Shown here: positions 7,543 through 17,700 of the stretch, in pieces
Layout of the letters: every line of letters starts with the position of its first letter
Position numbering within the stretch: the first letter of the stretch is position 1
NCBI GenBank assembly: GCA_964615335.1
Contig: CAZTMT010000005.1
Span: forward strand, 62,001-126,000
Source of the DNA: HR10 sp964615335
Lineage (GTDB): Bacteria > Acidobacteriota > Blastocatellia > HR10
Direction of reading: 5' to 3'
Length of the DNA stretch: 64,000 nt
The notes under the pieces: generated by a model
What the model saw: the letters and a program-made list of their open reading frames with translations, nothing else
Told to the model about the DNA's origin: nothing
Database searches by the model: none
Program-made: the position numbers and the translations under genes

Positions 7543-9700
7543 TGGAAGAGCCTCCTCTGTGAGGCGCAGGGGGGCGCCTGAGCACCTTCTGCGCCGTGAC
7601 ATGCCGGAGAAGCTCCTGCCGGCGAAGGAAATAGGTCGGAGCCGCTCGACCTCGGCTGAAGAGCTTCTCCGCTTGATCGTCCCAATGAGGGCTCTGGGGA
7701 TCATCGCTGTGACCGAGGGGGACGACCGAATACGAGCGCGGGGGCGTTGTCAGCAGGACGATGTGCGTCGCCGATTGTCCGGCGCGCCCGAGCATCACCC
7801 CTCCGGCGGGAGCGAAGGTGATCGCGCGTGGCGTAGCCATTCCGACATCGGTGAGCGTCCCTCCGCCGACGGGCCAGGTTCGCCTTCCCCCTTGGCGCCC
7901 GACGCGAAAGTATCGCCCATAGGGGACGCGAAGCGTTCCGAAGGTCGCCTTGAGCCATTGCGCCGCGCGCGCGAGCGCGTTCAGCAGCTCCTGGTCGGTC
8001 ACCGTCGCCGGGGGATCTACAAGAGGAGAGAGCTTCGCGCCCAGACTCTTCTTGAACGCGTAGAAGGCCAACGCGCCTTCGGAATCGGGATCGCTCCGCC
8101 GATTCCATTTTCGGATCATATCGTAGAGGACTCTCACGTCGGGCGACATGCGGCGATCGGACGCGCGCTCCCAGGCCTGCTTCAGGCGCGCCTGCCACAG
8201 CTCGGCATGCCAGACGCCGGTGTCGAAGGCCAGAGCAAGAGCCTGTTCTTCCGTCATGTGCCGGGCCACATCCAGCAGTTCGGTCACGCGCTCGCCGCGC
8301 TGATGGCGCGGCGCTGTGCGACTGGCATTGTAGATGTAGGGGTGGGCCGCGTACTTCTCCGGCACAAGCGGACTCTCGCGCATCATCGCGAAAGGCGTCA
8401 CATTGCAGTTGTGCATGTATCCGGAAGGAGGATTCATCAACTGCACCAGGTCCGAAAAAGGATGAATCCCGCGCCATTCGGTCGCCGAAGTGTGCCCGGG
8501 GATAGGGCGGCTGGGATCCACTCCCGGAGGTCGGATCGGCACGCGCCCGACGCGCGCATAGTAGATGTCGCCCGATGTGCAGCCGATCAGGACGTTCTGC
8601 GCCATGAGTTGAAGGCGGGACAGGGCGCGCTTCATCTCTTCGACGTTGCGCGCGGTCATCATCTCGTAGATTTGATCCAGCAACCCAACTTCTTCGGCAT
8701 AGGGGATGGCCAGAGCATAGGCTTTGTTCCCTCGGCGCGCGACGACTGGACCATGGTGCGTGTATTCGAGTTCCACGGTCACCCACTGGAGGCGGTCGCC
8801 CTTTCGGACGCCGATTCGCTCCGTGCGCACGCGCATCGCGCGCCAGGCGCCCTCGTAGCGATACTGGCGGGGATTCTCCGGATTGATCTCCTCTTCGTAG
8901 ACATCGGACGTATCCGGTCCGCCGGTTGTCATGGCGATCGAGCAATGGGCGTTATGTCCGAGCACGGGAAGCGGGGCGCCGACCATCGCGACGCCAGCCA
9001 CGGCGAAATCTCCGGCATAGATCCGGAGTTGATAGAAGCGAAATTCTCCGTACCAGCTCAAGTGCGGGTCGATGATGGCGATCGGCGCGCGCAGGGCCGT
9101 GCGCTCCGCCGCGATGAGCATCGCGTTGGAGCCTCGATCCTCGAATCCCGAAGCTGCCGGCACGTTCGGCTCGATCCCGGCGCGGCGCAAATCCCCTAGC
9201 GCTTCACCGATCGGCCAGCCGAAAAGAAGAAAGCGTCCCAGAGCAACGACATGCCAGGGATGAAGCTCCGGCGCCCACGCGGGGACTTTCTCCGGATGCT
9301 CCTTCATGTAGGCTTTGACTCCGTCGAGGAAGGCTTCGATCAGGGCTCGAACCTTCGGACTGAGGCGGTGATAATTCTGCTGACTCACCTCGGCATGTCG
9401 CCAGAGGCGCTGGACGTAATCGTGGGGGAAGAACTCGGGTCCGAAGACTTCGGCCATCGTTCCCGTCGCGCGGCGATAGTTTTTGAGCAGCTCTTCGAGC
9501 CGATCCTCCGCTTGCACATAGCCGACGGCATAGGCCGCCGTCTCCAGATCCGGAGCGAAGATGTGCGGGACGCCGAACTCATCTCGGTAGATGAGGACCG
9601 TTCCAGGGGCTTCGCGCTCCGCTTCGGAGGAAGCGCGCCCCACGGGCAGGACCAGCAGGAGCGCGAAGAGAGCCCATCCCTTCCACCGGAAGCTCGCCAT
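7529..9700 (-). CDS. Penicillin acylase family N-terminal-nucleophile amidohydrolase
   Basis: Secreted or periplasmic Ntn hydrolase, about 723 residues, hydrolysing amide bonds of an unidentified N-acyl compound. Family members include penicillin G acylase, cephalosporin acylase and homoserine-lactone acylases. The ATG at 9700 gives a signal peptide (basic start, ALFALLLVLPVG, then RASS). The alpha-chain region has RDEFGVPHIFA and GYVQAEDRL. The chain break and nucleophile are at RGSNAML, with Ser191 as the predicted new N-terminus after self-cleavage. HNAHCSIAMT and HHGPVV further on fit the beta chain. It begins 4 nt after the ggt stop, so the two are probably one operon. An alternative ATG at 9727 overlaps ggt. 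Substrate cannot be read from sequence. Confidence 0.9.
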   Translation of the reverse strand: MASFRWKGWALFALLLVLPVGRASSEAEREAPGTVLIYRDEFGVPHIFAPDLETAAYAVGYVQAEDRLEELLKNYRRATGTMAEVFGPEFFPHDYVQRLWRHAEVSQQNYHRLSPKVRALIEAFLDGVKAYMKEHPEKVPAWAPELHPWHVVALGRFLLFGWPIGEALGDLRRAGIEPNVPAASGFEDRGSNAMLIAAERTALRAPIAIIDPHLSWYGEFRFYQLRIYAGDFAVAGVAMVGAPLPVLGHNAHCSIAMTTGGPDTSDVYEEEINPENPRQYRYEGAWRAMRVRTERIGVRKGDRLQWVTVELEYTHHGPVVARRGNKAYALAIPYAEEVGLLDQIYEMMTARNVEEMKRALSRLQLMAQNVLIGCTSGDIYYARVGRVPIRPPGVDPSRPIPGHTSATEWRGIHPFSDLVQLMNPPSGYMHNCNVTPFAMMRESPLVPEKYAAHPYIYNASRTAPRHQRGERVTELLDVARHMTEEQALALAFDTGVWHAELWQARLKQAWERASDRRMSPDVRVLYDMIRKWNRRSDPDSEGALAFYAFKKSLGAKLSPLVDPPATVTDQELLNALARAAQWLKATFGTLRVPYGRYFRVGRQGGRRTWPVGGGTLTDVGMATPRAITFAPAGGVMLGRAGQSATHIVLLTTPPRSYSVVPLGHSDDPQSPHWDDQAEKLFSRGRAAPTYFLRRQELLRHVTAQKVLRRPPAPHRGGSSNARP

Positions 9701-9704
9701 GCGT

Positions 9705-11417
9705 TCAGTACCCGACCGGTCGGCCATCCATGCGAGGATCTGAACTGCCCAGCCGCATGCCCGTCTCCGGCTCGATCATCACGCCCTGTACGTCGCCCAG
9801 AGAGCGCGGTCTTTCAGTGAAAGCATGTCCCCGCGCTTTCAACGCCTCCATCGTGTCCCGGGAGAGGCCGAAGGGTTCATAGACGATCTGATCCGGCATC
9901 CATTGATGATGCACCCGAGGCATGGCGATCGCCTGCTGGAGATTCATGCCGAAATCCAGGACGTTGAGGAGAACCTGCAAGACAGTGTTGATGATCGTGG
10001 GACCGCCCGGGCTCCCGAGAGCGAGGTAAGGCTTTCCCTCCTTGAGCACGATCGTCGGCGTCATGGCCGAGAGCGGGCGCTTGTGCGGGCCGATCGCGTT
10101 GGCCTCGCTTTGCAGCAGGCCGAACATATTCGGCGCGCCCGGCTTGCTGGTGAAATCATCCATCTCGTTGTTGAGGAGGAAACCGGCGCCGCGCACCGTC
10201 ACGCCGCTGCCGTAGCTCCCGTTGAGCGTGTACGTATTGGAGACGACGTTGCCGGCTGCATCCACGATCGTGAAATGCGTCGTGTGCTCGGACTCGTAGG
10301 CGAAGGCGTCCGGCGAAGCCAGGGACGCGCTCGGCGTCGCGCGCTGCCGATCAATGGTTCGTCGCAACGCTTCGGCGTAGGAGCGCGATGTGAGCCCCTT
10401 CACCGGAATGCGCGCGAAATCGGGATCGCCGAGAAAGCGCGCTCGATCGGCAAACGCCCGACGCATCGTTTCGACCAGAAGGTGAATGTAATCGGCTGAA
10501 TTATGGCCCAGGGCGCGCAGGTCGAAGCCCTCCAGAATATGGAGCATCTCGATCAGAGCGACACCGCCTGAACTCGGGGGAGAGACCGTGAGGATCTCAT
10601 AGCCGCGATACGTCGTGCGCAGCGGCTCGCGCTCCAGGGCGCGATAGTTTTTGAGATCGTCCGCCGTAATCAACCCTCCTCCGGCCTCCATCTCGGCGAC
10701 GATCATCCGGGCCGTCTCGCCTTCGTAGAATTCTCGCGGACCGTGCTCGATGAGCCGACGGAACGTCTGGGCCAATTCGGGCTGGCGGAAGACCTCGCCC
10801 TCTTCGTAGTAGCGTCCATTGCGCAAGAAGATGCGGCGGCTTTCGGGAAAACGGGACAGAAGCCGTGCCGCCCGCTTCATGCTCTCCGCCTCAAAGTGGG
10901 TGAGCACGACGCCCTCGCGCGCGAGGCGTTCGGCAGGTCGGCAGACATCGGCCCAGGACATCGTCCCGTATTTTTGCAGAGCGAGCGCCATGCCGGCGAC
11001 TGTTCCCGGAACGGCGACGGCGCGGTGCCCGACGGTCGAAGCCTCCGGGATGACCTCCCCTTTCTCATCCAGGTACATTCGGGGGTGGGCGCGCGCCGGG
11101 GCCATCTCCCGGTAATCAATGACTGTGGCGCGGCCGTCGGCCATGCGGATGAGCATGAAGCCACCGCCCCCCAAATTCCCCGCTGCCGGATGAACGACAG
11201 CCAGAGCGAAAGCGACCGCCACGGCAGCGTCCACGGCATTCCCTCCGCGTTGCAGGATTTCCACCCCCACGCGCGAAGCGACCTCGTGCGTGGAAGCGAC
11301 CATTCCATGACGCGCGCGGACGGGACGTCCCACGAAGCCACTCACTACAGGCCGCTCAGGCCATGCCGTCCAGAGAATCGCGGCTGCGAGGATCAGAGAG
11401 ATGCCCTTGCGTCTCAT
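9705..11417 (-). CDS. ggt: Gamma-glutamyltransferase precursor
   Basis: Secreted or periplasmic enzyme that hydrolyses or transfers the gamma-glutamyl group of glutathione and related amides; 570 residues, normal for the family. It has an N-terminal signal peptide (ISLILAAAILWTAW). The large-subunit motifs are RGGNAVDAAVA (57-67) and AGNLGGGGFM. The self-cleavage site is at SEHTTHFTIVD; Thr379 is the predicted nucleophile and first residue of the small subunit. GSPGGPTIINTV fits the substrate pocket. It lies between a secreted M14 peptidase and a penicillin-acylase-like enzyme, so its role is probably amide or peptide scavenging. A promoter with a perfect -10 lies 66 nt upstream. Confidence 0.96.
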   Translation of the reverse strand: MRRKGISLILAAAILWTAWPERPVVSGFVGRPVRARHGMVASTHEVASRVGVEILQRGGNAVDAAVAVAFALAVVHPAAGNLGGGGFMLIRMADGRATVIDYREMAPARAHPRMYLDEKGEVIPEASTVGHRAVAVPGTVAGMALALQKYGTMSWADVCRPAERLAREGVVLTHFEAESMKRAARLLSRFPESRRIFLRNGRYYEEGEVFRQPELAQTFRRLIEHGPREFYEGETARMIVAEMEAGGGLITADDLKNYRALEREPLRTTYRGYEILTVSPPSSGGVALIEMLHILEGFDLRALGHNSADYIHLLVETMRRAFADRARFLGDPDFARIPVKGLTSRSYAEALRRTIDRQRATPSASLASPDAFAYESEHTTHFTIVDAAGNVVSNTYTLNGSYGSGVTVRGAGFLLNNEMDDFTSKPGAPNMFGLLQSEANAIGPHKRPLSAMTPTIVLKEGKPYLALGSPGGPTIINTVLQVLLNVLDFGMNLQQAIAMPRVHHQWMPDQIVYEPFGLSRDTMEALKARGHAFTERPRSLGDVQGVMIEPETGMRLGSSDPRMDGRPVGY

Positions 11418-11482
11418 CTCGACCCCTCCCCTTCCTTGTGCGGGCGAACCTCGCCTCGTGCGAGGCTCCGCCGTTCGGGGCC

Positions 11483-11512
11483 ATTATAGCCGAAAGCTCG
11501 ACCCGACCTTAA
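11483..11512 (-). promoter_or_regulatory. Predicted promoter of ggt and downstream genes
   Basis: Minus-strand -10 TATAAT (11488-11483) is perfect. The -35 is weak (TTAAGG, 11512-11507) at 18 nt spacing. It would drive ggt, the penicillin-acylase-like gene and the ATPase. Confidence 0.5.
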
Positions 11513-11587
11513 GAGGCGCTTCGGAAGAACACCATCCCCAGCTCACATGCGGTCGCGCGATCACATCCTGTGAGCCGATCGGCATCG

Positions 11588-11622
11588 GGCAGGGAGCCGC
11601 TCACGTCTGGCGACTCCCTGCC
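11588..11622 (-). terminator. Hairpin downstream of the M14 peptidase gene
   Basis: A 9-bp perfect stem (GGCAGGGAG paired with CTCCCTGCC) lies 7 nt past the stop codon of the M14 gene. No U-tract follows, so it may stop transcription weakly or protect the 3' end instead. Confidence 0.45.
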
Positions 11623-11628
11623 TCTCCT

Positions 11629-14600
11629 TCAGGGCTGGATGTCTTCGTCGTTCTGGGCCGCCTCCACGCGCTCCCGTTGCCGCCCGACATGGAGATGATC
11701 GTAGTGGAGCAGGGCGTTGAAGAGGAGGAAGAAGCTCCCCTGCGTCTGCTGCCGCCACATCGGATTGTTCGCAAGCAGAAGGACGTGGCCTTTTCCGACG
11801 GGCACGTCAATGACGGCCGGGCGATTGGCCAGCTCGTGACCTCCGGCGAGCATCCCGGAGATGAGGAGATCGCGCTCGCTGGCAAAGCGCAGGACGACGC
11901 GCGGTCGCGCTTCCGGCGGAGGCAGCAAGGCGCGCGCCAGTTCGCTCATCTCCTCCAGAGAGGGTTCTCCTGCCGGACGCGAAGGAGCCGGAGGGGGGAC
12001 ATAGGGACGCCCCTGCGGAATGTCGGGATCGGTGAGCGAGCCGCGTCCGCTCGGGCGAGATGAAGGCTGTGGCTGCTGGGCTCCGAAGCCCCCTGCTCCC
12101 AGACCGCCCGTCAGGCTCACCTGAAACACAGGGGCTTGATTGAAATAGACGGCCAGTTGGTCCCCGTATCCGTAGGCGATCGGGCTTCTCCTGTCGGCGA
12201 AGACGGCGCGATAGACCCCTCCGCGCGCCTGCAGCTCGCGCGTCGTCACGATGGAGACGCCCTGGATCAGGCCGTAATCAATCGGGATCGCCGCATTGCT
12301 GCCGATCGTGATGAACACTCCTCCCTGCTCCAGGAAGCGTTTGAGGTGGACCATACCCTCCAGCTCGATCCCCCCGCGAATGTCCTCGGTCTGATCGGGC
12401 GATGTCCCGATATTCGGCGTCAGCTCGCTCTTCTTCCACGGGATGGGATCGCCGCGCTTGGGAATGCCGTTGACGATCGCTTGAGCGCTGCCCGGCGTCG
12501 GACCGAGGATGATCACGTCGTACTTCTCGCGCAAGTTGGGGGTATCGCGCAGCGCGTGCACCGAGATGTAATCGTAGGGGATCTGGAGGCGATCGAAGGC
12601 CAGGCGGAACCAGCCTTCGTTCTGCGTGTTCGTCCAGGTGTGGGCCAGCGCGATGCGCGGCACGGCGATCTCATGCGTCGGGACCTTGGGGAGTTCATCA
12701 ACGGCATAGAAGGTGAGCCCCAGATCCGCTGCCACCTGTTCCAGTCGAGCGCGCAGATCCGGGGGATTTCCCGATGCCGGGATGATGAATGATCCGGCAT
12801 TGAAGGATTGCCCGAGGGCCTGGAAGGGCTCTTCGGCAGCGAGCATCTTCACGTCCTTCAGGCGAAAGCGAAACGTCGCCAGCGTGTTGTCCGTGTTGTG
12901 ATTGATGAGATACGCGGCCGTCGCCGATCCCACGATGCGGCCGCGCACCTTCACGTCCTCGGTGAGCAGCGCCATCGGAGCCTTCAGGATCGCCGGATCG
13001 GTCACGCGCACGGTCCGCACGTTCTTCAACGCGCCGAGCGACCACCCCGTGTCATCGTAGGGACGCGGATCGTTCGGGTTGTAGTACTGCGTATCCAGCA
13101 GCATATCGGCCATGCGGCTGTAGGGTTGATCCATGCGGATGATATAGCTGCCCGCCGGGAAGGTGACCTTCTTCTCCTGCTGCCCCTCTCTCACGGTCAC
13201 CTCGATCTCGCGATCGGCCCGATGCACCTCGACGCCCTGAAGCCGGAGGAGATTGACCAGCTCGGCGCACTCGACCGGGCGCGGATCGTCGGCCGGGATG
13301 ACCCAGGCGGCCGGACCTTCGTTTGTCGCCTTGAGCACCGAGCGCTTGCTCTTCAGATAGAAGTTGTGCAGGAATCGCTCCTTGTTTTTGGCGACAAAAT
13401 TCATCGCCAGCAAAAGAGCGCTCTGTTGCAAATTGATGTTGTTGCGTATGGACCAGCGAACGCGCGGCAGCGGAGGATTGGGACGATACCACGTGCGCGT
13501 CGTTTGCGCCGCCGGCACCGTGCGCTCGCTCGTGTCGGCGCCGCGCCCGCCGAACGTCTCGTAGAACCGCCCGATGGCGTTGTGCCCGTTGGCCACGTAG
13601 AACATGTAGTTGGGGGCCCACCCATCGTAGAATCCATGCGTCCACACGCCCGGCACGCCTCGCTTGGTCATCTCCTCGATCTCGTGATAGGCCAGAAGAT
13701 GCCATTCGTTGACGAGGATCGGATCAATCCAGGCATTGTAGGGACCCGTCCCCGTCGAGGTGTAGAGGAAGGGGACCGATTCATGCAGATCGTGCAGCAC
13801 TTGCGGATGCCACTCCAGAAATGTCTTCATCATGTGACGGCTGAGAGCCAGCGCCAGCGACATCATGTCGCGATTGTTATCGTGAGCCACGTACTTGCCC
13901 CAGTAGATCAGATTCGGCGCGGGCCGATTGGGATAGGCCTTGCGGTAGTTGTACAAGTCCACCTGACGATCGCGACCATCCACCTCGACGACCGGCGTGA
14001 TGAGCACGATGAGGTTCTTTCGGATCTCCTGAATGAAAGGCGTCTCTTCGACGGCAAGCCGATAGGCCAGCTCCATGAGCATCTCGGGCGAGCCCGTCTC
14101 CGGCGAATGGATCGCTCCGGTAGCCCAGTACATGGGGAGCCCTTCGGCGATGAGGCGCTTGGCCTCTTCCTCGGTGAGCGTCCGCGGGTCGGCCAACCGC
14201 GCCGTGATCTCTTTGTACCGATCGAGCTTCCGCATGTTCTCCTCATCGGAGATGACCACCAGGATCATCTCGCGCCCTTCTTCGGAATATCCCATCGTGA
14301 AGACCTTCACGCGGGGCGTCGCCTTCTCCAGCTCGCGCATGTAGCGGTAGATGTCCTTGGTGTAGGTGAGCTTGTTCGGCGTCCCGATGACGTAGCCCAG
14401 AACCTTCTCCGGAGTCGGAACCGTATCCGAAGCCGGCAGATGATCCACAAGCTCGGTCAGGAAGAAGGGCTCGGTCGTGTATTCGCGAATTTTGGCCGTG
14501 TAGCCTTCATCGAGCTTCTGAACGGATGGAGCGGTTTGGGGTTTCCGCTTCGTCTGAGGGAACGTTCGGGGAGCGGAGATCCCAAGAAGCAAAAGAAGAC

Positions 14601-14640
14601 AAAGAATCGCTGTCCCGATCCGTGGGCTTATGTCCTTCAT
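11629..14640 (-). CDS. Secreted M14-family zinc carboxypeptidase with C-terminal domain
   Basis: 1003-residue exported metallopeptidase predicted to remove C-terminal residues from peptides. It has a signal peptide (AILCLLLLLGISAP). The catalytic domain is at about 80-430: the zinc motif HSPE (His178, Glu181), an NNRDMM substrate-binding stretch (255-260), and a third zinc His in VLHDLHES (His283 or His286). The remaining 570 residues include a glutamine-amidotransferase-like fold region (YDVIILGP, GGVFITIGSNAAIPIDYG), a Pro/Ser/Gly-rich linker (about 880-930) and a C-terminal beta-rich end. An AAGGAGG Shine-Dalgarno precedes the ATG. It is transcribed just upstream of ggt but is separated from it by a hairpin and a promoter. 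Confidence 0.9.
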   Translation of the reverse strand: MKDISPRIGTAILCLLLLLGISAPRTFPQTKRKPQTAPSVQKLDEGYTAKIREYTTEPFFLTELVDHLPASDTVPTPEKVLGYVIGTPNKLTYTKDIYRYMRELEKATPRVKVFTMGYSEEGREMILVVISDEENMRKLDRYKEITARLADPRTLTEEEAKRLIAEGLPMYWATGAIHSPETGSPEMLMELAYRLAVEETPFIQEIRKNLIVLITPVVEVDGRDRQVDLYNYRKAYPNRPAPNLIYWGKYVAHDNNRDMMSLALALSRHMMKTFLEWHPQVLHDLHESVPFLYTSTGTGPYNAWIDPILVNEWHLLAYHEIEEMTKRGVPGVWTHGFYDGWAPNYMFYVANGHNAIGRFYETFGGRGADTSERTVPAAQTTRTWYRPNPPLPRVRWSIRNNINLQQSALLLAMNFVAKNKERFLHNFYLKSKRSVLKATNEGPAAWVIPADDPRPVECAELVNLLRLQGVEVHRADREIEVTVREGQQEKKVTFPAGSYIIRMDQPYSRMADMLLDTQYYNPNDPRPYDDTGWSLGALKNVRTVRVTDPAILKAPMALLTEDVKVRGRIVGSATAAYLINHNTDNTLATFRFRLKDVKMLAAEEPFQALGQSFNAGSFIIPASGNPPDLRARLEQVAADLGLTFYAVDELPKVPTHEIAVPRIALAHTWTNTQNEGWFRLAFDRLQIPYDYISVHALRDTPNLREKYDVIILGPTPGSAQAIVNGIPKRGDPIPWKKSELTPNIGTSPDQTEDIRGGIELEGMVHLKRFLEQGGVFITIGSNAAIPIDYGLIQGVSIVTTRELQARGGVYRAVFADRRSPIAYGYGDQLAVYFNQAPVFQVSLTGGLGAGGFGAQQPQPSSRPSGRGSLTDPDIPQGRPYVPPPAPSRPAGEPSLEEMSELARALLPPPEARPRVVLRFASERDLLISGMLAGGHELANRPAVIDVPVGKGHVLLLANNPMWRQQTQGSFFLLFNALLHYDHLHVGRQRERVEAAQNDEDIQP

Positions 14641-14759
14641 GGCGTTTTTCCCTCCTTAGTTTGTTGGTGCGGTCCCTGTTGTGGTTCTACGGAACCCAAG
14701 CGCGCCGTCGCGTGCGCGCGGAGTTCTCTCCGGCCGGTCGAAGCTCTCGGACACAGGGT

Positions 14760-17700
14760 CTAATCTCCGCTTCGGGCGCCGATCTCGACCTCGCGTTCCG
14801 GGGCCTGTGAGGATTCCTCGGCGAGGCGCGATCGGCCCGAGGCTGAAGCCCGACCCCCGAGGGCGCGGACCGGCTCTGTCCATGTGCGCACGCGCGCGGC
14901 CCAAGCGCGCCACCACGCTGCGGCTGCCAGATCATCCAGAAGCGAATACGCCACCGGGGTGACCAGCAGCGTCAGCAGCAAGCACAGCGATTGCCCTCCG
15001 ATGACGACGACAGCGACGGCACGTCGTTCCTCCGCTCCGGGACCCGTCCCGATGGCCATCGGGATCATGCCGGCGACCAGCGTGAGCGTCGTCATCAGAA
15101 TGGGGCGGAGACGATCGCGGTTGGCTTGCAAGATCGCTGAGAGCCGGTCCATCCCTTGAGCGCGGAGCTGGTTGGTGTGGTCAATTTGCAGAATAGCGTT
15201 CTTTTTGACCACGCCAAACAGGACGAGAAATCCCAACGCCGAATAGAGGTTGAGCGTGTTCCCGGTCGCCCAGAGCGAGAGCAAAGCGAACGGAGCCGAG
15301 AGAGGGAGCGACAGAAGGATCGTGAACGGATGCACCCAGCTCTCGAACTGCGAAGCCAGGATCATGTACATGAAGATGACCGACAGAGCAAAAGCCCAGA
15401 TGAACTCCCGGAACGTGCGTTCCAGTTCCCGCCCGCGACCGGCGACGCTCACCGTATATGCGGGCGGCATGTTCAACTGCGCGGCTGCGGCGCGTAACGC
15501 TTGCAGGCGATCGGCCAGCCCGTATCCGGGCGCCACCTGCGCGCGCAGGCTGGCCTGACGCTGTCGGTCCAGCCGATCAATGCGGGAGGCGATCTGCGCC
15601 GGGACCAAACGCACGACGTTATCCAGTCGGACCAGACCTCCATTCTGACTGGGCACGTAGAGCCGAGAGATCGTCTCCGGATCGTTGCGGTCCCCCTCCG
15701 TCAGCCGGAGTTGAACGTAGTAATCCTCGTTGAGCGCGGGATCGAGGAATCGCGAGACCTTCTCATCCCCTCCCACCATGATGCGCAGAGCCGTCGCAAT
15801 ATCTTCGGTCGAGACGCCGAGCGCCGCCGCGCGATCCCGGTCGATCAGGACGCGCAGCTCGGGTTTATCGAGTTTGAGCGTCGTATCGGCATCCACGATG
15901 CCCAGCTCATCGGCCCGCTGGCGCAGGCGTTCGGCATACTCCGCGAGCTGCTGCAGATCGGGGCCGCGAATGACGAAGTCAATGTCGAAATTCCCGCCGC
16001 CGATATTGAACGAGGGGATGTTGCGGACCGACGTCCGGAGGTCACGATATTTGCGGAGGCGGCGGCGCACCTCCTGCATGACGTCGCGCTGTGTGTAATT
16101 GCCTCGGAAGGCATTCCGCGGATCCCCCCGGAGCGTCTCGCGCCAGAGGCGGGTCAGGGAGAAACGGCGCTCTTCGTGCGGCGCCAGACGGACGTAGGCG
16201 TTCCCTTGATTGACGTTGCCAAGGAACCCTCCTCCCGCCGAGGTCAAAACCAGGCGAACGCCGGGAGTCGACAGCAGCTCGGCCTCGATCCGGCGCATGA
16301 TCTCATCCATGGCGGCGATGCTCGTGCCCTCAGGGGCTGTGACCGAGACCTCGAATTCCCCCTCGTCCACGTCGCTGGGGATGTATTCTTGCCGGAGCAC
16401 CTGATAGAGCGGGATAGAGGAGAGCATCACCAGGGCGGCCGCTCCGGCGATCACCAAACGGTGACGCATGGCGAAGGCGAGCGTCCTCAGATACCCTCGC
16501 TCCAGCCAAGCATAGAAGCCCGTGCGCGAGCGTACGACCCCGGGGCTTCCCGCCGCATCTTCAGCCCGCAGCAGGCGCGCGCTCAGCATCGGCGTCAACG
16601 TGAACGAGACCAGCAGGCTGACCATCACGGCCACCGCCGCCGTGATCCCGAACTGGTAGAGGAAGCGTCCCGAGATCGAAGACATGAAGGAGACGGGGAT
16701 GAAGATGACGGCCAAGCTCAAAGTCGTCGCCGTGACGGCCAGTCCGATCTCCGCCGTCGCCGCGCGCGCCGCCTCCCGGGGGCGCATCTTCTTCTCCTCG
16801 ACGAAGCGGAAGATGTTCTCCAGCACGACGATGGCATCGTCAATGACGATCCCGACCATGAGCACAAGCGCCAGCATCGTCACGCTGTTGAGCGTGAAAT
16901 CCAGAGCCCGCATCATGCCGAAAGTGGAAATAACCGAGGCCGGGATGGCGACGCCTGCGATGAGTGTCGAACGCCAGCTCCGCATGAACAGGAGGACGAC
17001 CAGACAGGCCAGGAGGCTGCCGGCCAAAAGGTGCATGTTGATCTCATGCAGCGCCGCGTAGATGTAGCGGGATTGGTCTCGGATCACCTCCATGCGCACA
17101 TCGGGAGGAAGTTGAGCCTGAAGACGCGGAAGCCGCGCTTTGATCCCTTCGATGACCTCGACCGTATTGGCACCGGACTGGCGTCGGATCTCCAGCGTCA
17201 CCGTGGGCGTCCCGTTGAGCCGCGCGACTGACCGTTGCTCCTTTGTCCCATCCTCGGCCCAGCCGACGTCTCGCACGCGAATGGGCGCTCCATTCACCGT
17301 AGCGATGACCAGATCGTTGAATTCTCTCGGATCGGTGATCCGGCCCATCGTGCGCAGCGTCTGTTCGCGGGGGCCGGATGTCACGTTGCCTCCCGGCACA
17401 TCAGCGTTCTGACGCACCAGGGCCTGGCGCACGGCGGTGATCGGAATCTGATAGGCCGCCAGACGATGGGCATCAATCCAGACATTGATCGCCCGCTCCA
17501 GGCCGCCCACCAGGCGGACTTCCCCCACTCCGGGAGAGCGTTCCAGTTGCCGCTTGACCACCTTGTCGGCCAGCTCCGTCAGCTCGCGGAGAGGCCGATC
17601 GGCCGAAAGGGCGATCGTCATCACGGGAGAGAGGTCGTTGTTGAACTTGGAGATGATCGGGGGCTCGGCCTCGCGCGGCAGGTCGCGCAGCACTGTCGCG

